DNA of 7,131 nt from CAZLAK01 sp964557545. GTDB lineage: Bacteria > Bacillota > Desulfotomaculia > Desulfotomaculales > Pelotomaculaceae. This document shows, piece by piece, positions 1 through 5,655 of the stretch (position 1 is the stretch's first letter; each line of letters opens with the position of its first letter). A model generated the notes under the pieces. It had not been told where the DNA came from. It saw only the letters and a list, made by a program, of their open reading frames with translations, and did not search any database. The stretch spans positions 1-7,131 of the forward strand of contig CAZLAK010000061.1 in NCBI GenBank assembly GCA_964557545.1, in the 5' to 3' direction. A program made the translations under genes and the position numbers.

Positions 1-257
1 CCGGCGACCAGTTCTCTTTACGCATTTTGGTCATTACGGGATTAAATATCCTCTTTGTTCTTTTTTATGCCTTCCTTCTGCTCGGCACATCTGTGGCGCT
101 CTTTTTCTGGAAGGCGATAAAAATGCCCTTTATTTTCCGGTTTCTTATTGTGCTACTTGCGTTTTTTTATCTGCCCATAGCTGCTACTGTCTTGCTCCTT
201 TTGGGCATAACCGATCCTCTCATAAATTACCGCCGGCTGCCCGGCGGCGGATCTTAA
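1..257 (+). CDS. C-terminal fragment of a YybS-like (DUF2232) membrane protein
   Basis: The frame beginning at base 3 is open from the left edge to the TAA at 255-257, giving 84 residues of a protein whose start lies outside the window. A TTG at 27 is in frame but has no ribosome binding site and lies inside the open frame, so it is probably not the start. The fragment holds two strongly hydrophobic stretches, about residues 9-35 and 43-67, separated by a short basic stretch (WKAIK), and ends in a polar tail containing LGITDPLINYRR. A final membrane span running into 'LG-I-D' and then a basic Arg-rich end resembles the C-terminus of YybS/DUF2232 proteins, which sit next to rplI in many Firmicutes. 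The function of that family is not established. The location fits YybS, but with only the tail visible another polytopic membrane protein is possible. Confidence 0.7.
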   Translation, partial: GDQFSLRILVITGLNILFVLFYAFLLLGTSVALFFWKAIKMPFIFRFLIVLLAFFYLPIAATVLLLLGITDPLINYRRLPGGGS

Positions 258-276
258 AGGCTCGCCAATAAACGAC

Positions 277-283
277 GAGGGGG
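277..283 (+). promoter_or_regulatory. Ribosome binding site of rplI
   Basis: GAGGGGG ends 8 bases before the GTG at 292. It supports GTG 292 as the start over the out-of-frame ATG at 285 and GTG at 288. Confidence 0.75.
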
Positions 284-291
284 AATGGTGC

Positions 292-738
292 GTGAAAGTC
301 ATACTGCTCGCGGATGTTCCCGGCCAGGGCAAGCGCGGCGACGTTATTAACGTTGCCGACGGTTACGCCAGAAATTACCTTTTTCCGCGCGGTCTGGCCT
401 GTGAGGCTTCAGAAGGCAAGCTCAAAGAAATGTCGGCAAGAAAAAAAGCGCTGGCCGAAAGGGAAAAAAAATTGGCCGATGAGGCCAGGGCCTTGGCCCG
501 GCGCCTGGAGGGGTTGACGGTCACTATCCGGGTCAAAGCTGGCGAGGGGGGAAAGCTATTTGGCTCTATAACCGGACGGGATATTGCAGACGCCCTTGCC
601 GGACAGGAGGGTATTGAAATCGACAAAAAAAAGATTCTCCTCAAAGAGCCGCTCAAGCATCTCGGCAGTTACCCGGTTCCCGTTAAGCTCCATCCGGGCG
701 TTTCGGCCACCATTAATGTTCTGCTGGCGAGCGATTGA
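292..738 (+). CDS. rplI: 50S ribosomal protein bL9
   Basis: The 148-residue product matches the usual length of bL9 (about 149 residues), which binds domain V of 23S rRNA near the base of the L1 stalk and helps maintain reading-frame fidelity. The N-terminal RNA-binding domain opens with MKVILLADVPGQGKRGD and contains the family signature V-x-V-A-D-G-Y-A-R-N-Y-L-F-P-R-G-L-A at about residues 19-36. A charged linker helix rich in Lys, Glu and Ala follows (about 41-74), then the C-terminal domain (about 75-148) with KLFGSIT. The start is GTG, chosen because it gives the canonical MKVIL N-terminus and has a good ribosome binding site. It lies 34 bp after the membrane protein and 34 bp before lonC, so all are probably co-transcribed. 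The rplI-dnaB neighbourhood is common in Firmicutes; here a Lon protease lies between them. Confidence 0.97.
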   Translation: MKVILLADVPGQGKRGDVINVADGYARNYLFPRGLACEASEGKLKEMSARKKALAEREKKLADEARALARRLEGLTVTIRVKAGEGGKLFGSITGRDIADALAGQEGIEIDKKKILLKEPLKHLGSYPVPVKLHPGVSATINVLLASD

Positions 739-754
739 CATATTCTGGTGTTAG

Positions 755-761
755 AGAGGGG
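755..761 (+). promoter_or_regulatory. Ribosome binding site of lonC, supporting a TTG start
   Basis: AGAGGGG lies 11 bases before the TTG at 773. The spacing is on the long side, but the next in-frame candidate, ATG at 824 (residue 18), has no purine-rich site upstream. The TTG is therefore preferred. Confidence 0.5.
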
Positions 762-772
762 CGCGCGGGAAA

Positions 773-2740
773 TTGTTTTTTGGAAAACTGGGCTTTGGTC
801 ACCATAAGAAATCGCTTCTTAGAATGACAAAAGAAAAACTCCTTTGGCGCCGGATTGAAACTATTTTTGACCTGCTGGCCAGCATGTACGGCTCCGACAA
901 GCTGGTCTTAAAAGCCGGCAAGGTGGGGGCCATAAAGCTTATGCGCTCTTGTAAGCTTGGGGAAAGAGTGCTGGCCGCAAAAAAACTCGTTTTTGAAGAC
1001 CCTACTTACGAAACAGTTCCTGCCTACAGTGAATTAGAGGGGATTTTAGATGAAATAGAAAGGGAACTGGCCGACCAACTGGCCAGAAGGGCAGTAGAAG
1101 AGAATTTAGAAAAGAAAGTCATAGAGCGTTTAAAGGAGCGCCAGGAAGATTATTTGCGAGAGATTAAAATACAGGTTTTAAGAGAAGTATCCGGTCCGGA
1201 AAACGCGCAGACTCTCAAAAAGCTGGCCGTTTTAGAAAAGCTGGATCAAAAGAAATTGTCAAGAACAGCGTGGGAAGCTATGCGTCCGGTGGCCTTAGAC
1301 GAGATAGTCGGCCAGGATCGGGCTGTGACGGCCCTTTTAGCCAGGCTTGCCTCCCCCTGGCCGCAGCATATCTTACTGTACGGTCCTCCCGGTGTTGGCA
1401 AGACGACGGCAGCCCGCCTGGCCCTGGAGGCGGCCAAAAAACTGCCGGTCTCTCCTTTTTCTGCCGATGCGCCCTTTGTGGAGGTCAACGGTGCTGTTCT
1501 GCGCTGGGACCCCCGGGAAGCTACCAACCCGCTTTTGGGTTCAGTGCACGATCCTATCTACCAGGGAGCAAGGCGCGACCTCGTGGAGTCGGGAGTGCCG
1601 GAGCCAAAGCTGGGCCTTGTAACCCAAGCCCACGGCGGCGTGCTGTTTATCGATGAGATAGGAGAGATGGACCCCCTGCTCCAGAGCAAGCTCTTAAAGG
1701 TTCTGGAGGACAAGAGGGTGTACTTCGAGTCTTCTTATTACGATCCGCACGATCCCGCCCTGCCTAAGTATATTAAAAAGCTGTTTGAAGAAGGGGCGCC
1801 GGCCGACTTTGTGTTAATCGGGGCTACCACCAGGGAGCCGCAGGAAATAAATCCCGCCATCCGGTCCCGCTGCGCCGAGATATTTTTTGAGCCGCTTACC
1901 CCTGCTGCCGTGCAGGAAATTGTGCAAAGAGCAGCTAAAAGGTTAAACGTTGAATTAGAAGAAGGTGTTGCCGATACTATTGCCGCGTACACCATCGAGG
2001 GCCGCAAGGCTACCGGCATACTGGCCGATGCTTACGGCTACGCTGCCTGCCGGGCGCCATCTTCGCCGGTTAAAGTGATTTCAGTCGCCGATGTCATAGA
2101 GGTGGTGCAGGTAAGCAGGCTAAACCCTCATTTGCAACGAGCGGCCTCTTCACGTGCAGAGACCGGCAGGGTTTTTGGTCTAGGCGTATGGGGATTTTTG
2201 GGCAGCGCCCTGGAAATTGAGGCTTTAGTTTTTCCCGCCCGTGCGCCGGGCCAGGGCTGTTTTCGCTTTAATGAAGCGGCGGGCAGCATGGCGAAGGATT
2301 CGGTGTTTAATGCCGCGTCTTATATCCGCTGGTTAACTGGTAAGGACCTGGCCGATTACGACGTTCACATCAACGTTGCCGGCGGGGGGCGGATTGACGG
2401 CCCTTCGGCGGGGGCGGCTGTCTTTTTGGCCTTGTACAGTGCTCTTTGGGAGAAGCCCGTGCCGCAGGATATAGCGGTAACAGGGGAAATATCCCTGCGC
2501 GGCTCACTTAGGGCCGTGGGGGGTGTGGCGGAAAAGATTTACGGTGCCCGCCAGGCCGGTTTAAAGAAAGTTTTTATACCCGCTGAAAACAAAGATGAAA
2601 TACCGCCGGGTCTTAAGAACATCTCTGTTATCCCCGTGGCCAGCGCAGTTGATCTCTTAAAGCACGTATTTGGCAAGGGTGAGGCCGCCTTTAGCAGCCC
2701 GGGCGCTGGCGGCCGGCGGGACAATCTCTTATTGTCTTAA
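773..2740 (+). CDS. lonC: Sporulation-type ATP-dependent Lon protease, LonC-like
   Basis: This 655-residue protein joins an AAA+ ATPase to a Lon-type (S16) Ser-Lys protease. A charged, probably helical N-terminal region (about 1-165, likely coiled coil at 85-165) replaces the usual Lon substrate-binding domain. The ATPase shows Walker A GPPGVGKT (204-211), Walker B LFIDE (291-295), a sensor-1 region GATTREPQEINPA (350-362) and Arg residues at 364 and 366 as finger candidates. The protease domain (about 465-635) has GPSAGA with catalytic Ser545 and Lys588 in AEKIYGA; the 43-residue spacing equals that of E. coli Lon (S679, K722). No N-terminal membrane span is visible, unlike B. subtilis LonB, which favours the LonC group described in a subset of endospore formers. 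A sporulation role is family knowledge plus inference. The start is TTG. LonB-like naming is the main alternative; the Lon family call itself is near certain. Confidence 0.9.
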   Translation: MFFGKLGFGHHKKSLLRMTKEKLLWRRIETIFDLLASMYGSDKLVLKAGKVGAIKLMRSCKLGERVLAAKKLVFEDPTYETVPAYSELEGILDEIERELADQLARRAVEENLEKKVIERLKERQEDYLREIKIQVLREVSGPENAQTLKKLAVLEKLDQKKLSRTAWEAMRPVALDEIVGQDRAVTALLARLASPWPQHILLYGPPGVGKTTAARLALEAAKKLPVSPFSADAPFVEVNGAVLRWDPREATNPLLGSVHDPIYQGARRDLVESGVPEPKLGLVTQAHGGVLFIDEIGEMDPLLQSKLLKVLEDKRVYFESSYYDPHDPALPKYIKKLFEEGAPADFVLIGATTREPQEINPAIRSRCAEIFFEPLTPAAVQEIVQRAAKRLNVELEEGVADTIAAYTIEGRKATGILADAYGYAACRAPSSPVKVISVADVIEVVQVSRLNPHLQRAASSRAETGRVFGLGVWGFLGSALEIEALVFPARAPGQGCFRFNEAAGSMAKDSVFNAASYIRWLTGKDLADYDVHINVAGGGRIDGPSAGAAVFLALYSALWEKPVPQDIAVTGEISLRGSLRAVGGVAEKIYGARQAGLKKVFIPAENKDEIPPGLKNISVIPVASAVDLLKHVFGKGEAAFSSPGAGGRRDNLLLS

Positions 2741-2749
2741 AGGGGGGGG
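2741..2749 (+). promoter_or_regulatory. Ribosome binding site of dnaB, an A followed by eight G
   Basis: The purine run directly follows the lonC TAA (2738-2740) and ends 4 bases before TTG 2754; an AGGGGG core at its left end would be about 7 bases away. It decides the dnaB start. The alternative in-frame TTG at 2670 lies inside lonC and would add 28 residues with no resemblance to DnaB. Confidence 0.75.
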
Positions 2750-2753
2750 CGTT

Positions 2754-4091
2754 TTGTCTGAAAAAGCACTGCCCCAAAATATAGATGCTGAACAGTCGGT
2801 ATTGGGAGCTATCTTACTGGACGGAGAGGCTCTCTACAAAGCTGTTAAAATATTAAACCCGCAAGATTTTTACCAGGAAAGCCACAAAATTATTTTCGAG
2901 GCCATGATTGAGCTCAGTGAGGCCGGCCGCCCCATTGACCTGATTACCGTAAGTGAGCAGTTAAGAGTGCAGGGCGAACTGGAAAAAGCCGGCGGTGTTG
3001 CTTATTTAGTTTCGCTGGCCGAGATGGTGCCAACTGCAGCCAACATAGAGCATTACGCCCGCATTGTAGAAGAAAAATCTCTTTTACGCAGTTTAATAGA
3101 GGTATGCACACGCCTTGCCGGCATGGGGTACGAAGAGGGTGATGAGCCCGAGAAGATTATTGCCGAGGCCGAGCGAGCTTTAACTGAGCTCGGCAGCCGC
3201 CGGGCTCTCTCGGCTCTTTACTCCATAAAGGAGATTTTACTCGACGCTTTTGTGGAAATGGAGAGGATTTACAAGAGCGGCGGCGGCATTACCGGTGTGC
3301 CGACTTCTTTTGCCGACCTCGACCGGCTGATTTGCGGCCTGCAGCCCGGTGATTTTATTATTTTGGCCGGCCGTCCCTCAATGGGCAAGACGAGCCTGGG
3401 TTTGTGCATTGGCTATACTGCTGCCTTAAAACACGGGGTACCTGTAGCCATTTTCAGTCTGGAAATGTCCAAGGAGCAGCTAGTGCGGCGCATCCTCTGC
3501 GCCGAGGCCAAAGTGGACCAGCACCGCTTGCGTACCGGCAGCCTCGACGACCAGGACTGGCAGAAGCTCTACGAGACGGCCAACCGCCTGGCGCAAGCCC
3601 CCATATATATAGACGATACTTCTTTTACTCCCCGCCAGGTGCGCGCCAAGGCCAAACAGCTGAAGTCTGAAAAGGGGTTGGGCCTTATCGTCATCGATTA
3701 CCTGCAGCTGATGCAGGGGTCCGGCCGGACGGAAAACCGCCAGCAGGAAATTTCGGAGATCTCCCGCCAGTTAAAGGGTTTGGCCAAAGAATTGAATATA
3801 CCGGTGCTGGCCCTGGCCCAGTTGAGCCGTTTAGTGGAGCACCGTCCGAACAAGCGTCCTGTTATGTCGGATTTGCGCGAGTCGGGCTCTTTAGAGCAGG
3901 ATGCCGACGTGGTGATGTTCATTTACCGGGACGAGTACTACAACCCGGATTCGGAAAAGAAGGGAATTGCCGAGGTCATTGTTTCCAAGCACCGCAACGG
4001 TCCGGTTGGCATAGTCGAGCTCGGTTTTTTAAAAGAATACACGAAGTTTGTTTCGCTGGCCAAAACTGCCGGCGATTACCCGCCTGTTTAG
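2754..4091 (+). CDS. dnaB: Replicative DNA helicase DnaB (DnaC in Bacillus naming)
   Basis: The 445-residue product is the hexameric 5'-3' helicase that unwinds DNA at the replication fork and interacts with primase DnaG. The start is TTG 2754, giving MSEKALPQNIDAEQSVLGA; the PQN-x-x-AEQSVLG opening is typical of DnaB N-termini. The N-terminal helical domain covers about residues 5-105, a linker follows, and the RecA-like ATPase covers about 180-440. Visible motifs are Walker A GRPSMGKTS (206-214), SLEMS (235-239) with the likely catalytic Glu237, Walker B LIVIDYLQLM (311-320) with Asp315, AQLSR (355-359), SDLRESGSLEQDAD (372-385) and SKHRNGP (411-417), which carries the candidate arginine finger. 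Length is close to the usual 440-470 residues and no intein is present. It lies 13 bp after lonC, so translation is probably coupled. No hairpin terminator follows; a promoter starts 8 bp after the stop. Confidence 0.97.
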   Translation: MSEKALPQNIDAEQSVLGAILLDGEALYKAVKILNPQDFYQESHKIIFEAMIELSEAGRPIDLITVSEQLRVQGELEKAGGVAYLVSLAEMVPTAANIEHYARIVEEKSLLRSLIEVCTRLAGMGYEEGDEPEKIIAEAERALTELGSRRALSALYSIKEILLDAFVEMERIYKSGGGITGVPTSFADLDRLICGLQPGDFIILAGRPSMGKTSLGLCIGYTAALKHGVPVAIFSLEMSKEQLVRRILCAEAKVDQHRLRTGSLDDQDWQKLYETANRLAQAPIYIDDTSFTPRQVRAKAKQLKSEKGLGLIVIDYLQLMQGSGRTENRQQEISEISRQLKGLAKELNIPVLALAQLSRLVEHRPNKRPVMSDLRESGSLEQDADVVMFIYRDEYYNPDSEKKGIAEVIVSKHRNGPVGIVELGFLKEYTKFVSLAKTAGDYPPV

Positions 4092-4098
4092 GCCGTTA

Positions 4099-4127
4099 TT
4101 GACAAGGCAATGCCACCCTGCTAGAAT
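4099..4127 (+). promoter_or_regulatory. Sigma-A type promoter for the FAD dehydrogenase-purA unit
   Basis: A perfect -35 box TTGACA (4099-4104) and a near-consensus -10 box TAGAAT (4122-4127) are separated by exactly 17 bp. Transcription would be expected to start near 4134, about 114 nt before the TTG start at 4248. The box begins only 8 bp after the dnaB stop codon. The match is seen in the sequence; activity is inferred. Confidence 0.8.
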
Positions 4128-4129
4128 TA

Positions 4130-4151
4130 CCTTGCTTGTAAGTAAGTAAGG
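4130..4151 (+). other. Inverted repeat over the predicted transcription start, with a GTAA triplet repeat
   Basis: CCTTGCTT (4130-4137) can pair with AAGTAAGG (4144-4151), one pair being G-U in RNA, around a 6-base loop. GTAA occurs three times in tandem at 4138-4149. No T-run follows, so it does not look like an intrinsic terminator for dnaB. As the predicted start falls inside the left arm, a transcript from this promoter would carry only part of it. It could be an operator-like dyad or chance. The remaining gap (4152-4247) is T-rich in its middle and shows no recognised riboswitch or T-box motif. Confidence 0.35.
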
Positions 4152-4233
4152 AAGTGGCTCTAGCGGCAGCTTTTTGCTTTTGGGGTTATTTTTGTGCAGG
4201 CGGGTTAAAATAAATTTTTACTAAAGCCTATAA

Positions 4234-4240
4234 AGAGGGG
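4234..4240 (+). promoter_or_regulatory. Ribosome binding site of the FAD dehydrogenase, supporting a TTG start
   Basis: AGAGGGG sits 7 bases before TTG 4248. An in-frame stop (TAA 4206-4208) lies upstream, and no ATG, GTG or other TTG occurs in frame between it and the nucleotide-binding motif. TTG 4248 is therefore the only conventional start available. Confidence 0.85.
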
Positions 4241-4247
4241 TGCCGGT

Positions 4248-5645
4248 TTGGGCAGAAAGTACGACGTAATTATAGTCGGCGCGGGGCCGGCAGGCATTTT
4301 TACCGCCCTTGAGCTGGTAAAAGTAAAGCCCGGTTTAAAGGTGCTCATTTTTGAAAAAGGTAAAAATATTGAAGAGCGCTGCTGCCCGGCCAGGGAGGAA
4401 AGAACTGCCTGTTATAACTGCACCCCCTGTTCCACCGTTTGCGGCTGGGGAGGCGCGGGGGCATTTAGTGACGGCAAGCTCACCCTGTCCACTGAAGTCG
4501 GCGGCAGTTTGGAGCATTACACAGGCGAAAAGGAACTAGCCGCTCTCATTGAGTACGTAGACGGCACTTACGTTAAATTTGGTGCTCCTAATACAGTATT
4601 CGGTTTAGAACACGAAGAAGAGATTCAAGAGATGCAGCGCCGGGCTGTGCTGGCCGAATTAAAGCTCATACCGGTGCGCATAAGGCATATGGGCACCGGG
4701 CGGTGTGCTGAAGTGCTGCAGAGAATGCAGGAGCACCTTTTAAGCAGGGGCGTTGAAGTGCGCACCGGCTGTTTTGTGGAAGAGGTGCTGGTGAAAGAAG
4801 GTGAGGTTTGCGGCGTAGTCACAGGAGACGGTCAGGAGTATTACGCTCTCTTTGTGGTGCTGGCACCGGGCAGGGAAGGTTCGGAGTGGCTTTGCCGCCA
4901 GGCAGAGCGCTTAGGATTGGAGATGGCTGTTAACCCGGTGGATATCGGCGTGCGGGTTGAGCTTCCCGCAGCCGTTATGGAACACCTTACGCGCATTTTT
5001 TACGAAGCCAAATTTATATATTACTCAAAAAGCTTTTACGACAAAGTGCGAACTTTTTGCATGAACCCGTACGGTGAAGTGGTGCTGGAAAATAACGACG
5101 GCCTGATCACCGTAAACGGCCACAGCCATGCCTATAAAAAGACGGATAACACCAATTTTGCCGTTTTGGTAAGCAAAACCTTTACCGAGCCCTTTAAGGA
5201 ACCGATTGCTTACGGCAGGTACATAGCCAGCCTGGCCAACTTGCTGGGCGGCGGTGTGATTGTTCAGAGTTTGGGCGATCTTTTGGTGGGCCGCCGGTCA
5301 ACCGTAGACAGGCTCAGCAAGTGCTTGACTGTGCCCACCCTGTCCGAGGCAACGCCCGGGGATTTGAGCCTTGTTCTCCCTTACCGGCACCTGGTGGGCA
5401 TAGTGGAGATGCTAAAGGCCTTAGACCAGTTGGCGCCTGGGGTTTATGCGCGCTACACCCTGCTTTACGGGGTGGAGGTTAAGTTCTATTCCTCGCGTCT
5501 GGCTCTGACGCCTTCCCTAGAAACCAAAGTTAAAAACCTTTTTGCTGCCGGAGACGGTGCCGGCGTCACCAGGGGTTTAATTCAGGCCTCTGCTTCCGGC
5601 GTGGTGGTAGCGCGGGAAATTGCAAATAGAATTTTAGGGGGATAA
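4248..5645 (+). CDS. Uncharacterised FAD-dependent dehydrogenase, COG2509 type
   Basis: The 465-residue protein begins with a Rossmann dinucleotide-binding fold, KYDVIIVGAGPAG, whose GxGxxG glycines are residues 11-16 and whose strand-2 acidic residue is probably Glu36. A cysteine-rich stretch follows (Cys45, 46, 55, 58, 61, 65) and leads into GWGGAGAFSDGKL (66-78), a hallmark I associate with the COG2509 group. The C-terminal NLFAAGDGAGVTRGL (430-444) is the usual second FAD-contacting segment of this superfamily. No signal peptide or membrane span is seen, so it is presumably cytosolic. The substrate is unknown and I assign none. The start is TTG. It has its own promoter, and purA follows after 10 bp, so the two are probably co-transcribed. 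Conserved linkage with purA would hint at a metabolic connection but proves nothing. FAD binding is near certain; reaction and partner are open. Confidence 0.88.
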   Translation: MGRKYDVIIVGAGPAGIFTALELVKVKPGLKVLIFEKGKNIEERCCPAREERTACYNCTPCSTVCGWGGAGAFSDGKLTLSTEVGGSLEHYTGEKELAALIEYVDGTYVKFGAPNTVFGLEHEEEIQEMQRRAVLAELKLIPVRIRHMGTGRCAEVLQRMQEHLLSRGVEVRTGCFVEEVLVKEGEVCGVVTGDGQEYYALFVVLAPGREGSEWLCRQAERLGLEMAVNPVDIGVRVELPAAVMEHLTRIFYEAKFIYYSKSFYDKVRTFCMNPYGEVVLENNDGLITVNGHSHAYKKTDNTNFAVLVSKTFTEPFKEPIAYGRYIASLANLLGGGVIVQSLGDLLVGRRSTVDRLSKCLTVPTLSEATPGDLSLVLPYRHLVGIVEMLKALDQLAPGVYARYTLLYGVEVKFYSSRLALTPSLETKVKNLFAAGDGAGVTRGLIQASASGVVVAREIANRILGG

Positions 5646-5655
5646 AAGCACGGAG

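Noticed and set aside
735..763. TTGACA at the rplI stop codon as a -35 box for lonC
   Set aside because: The expected -10 position 17 bp downstream reads GGGGCG, with nothing resembling TATAAT at 16-18 bp spacing. The hexamer overlaps the TGA stop and looks like chance.
1246..2019. Antisense and alternative-frame open frames over lonC, and similar ones over rplI, dnaB, the FAD gene and purA
   Set aside because: They overlap conserved protein-coding genes in other frames, have no recognisable domains and are explained by codon composition of the real genes.
2482..2498. CAGGG/CCCTG inverted repeat within lonC
   Set aside because: Only five base pairs, inside conserved coding sequence for the protease domain, with no T-run after it.
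2670..2753. N-terminal extension of dnaB starting at TTG 2670 inside lonC
   Set aside because: The extra 28 residues do not resemble DnaB, and the strong ribosome binding site at 2741-2749 points to TTG 2754.
3846..3851. CCGAAC, the core of a PurR PurBox
   Set aside because: A single copy inside dnaB coding sequence, with no inverted partner at the usual spacing and not next to a promoter.
4156..4175. GGCT...AGCT hairpin followed by T-run as a dnaB terminator or attenuator
   Set aside because: At most four base pairs, one of them G-U; too weak to call.
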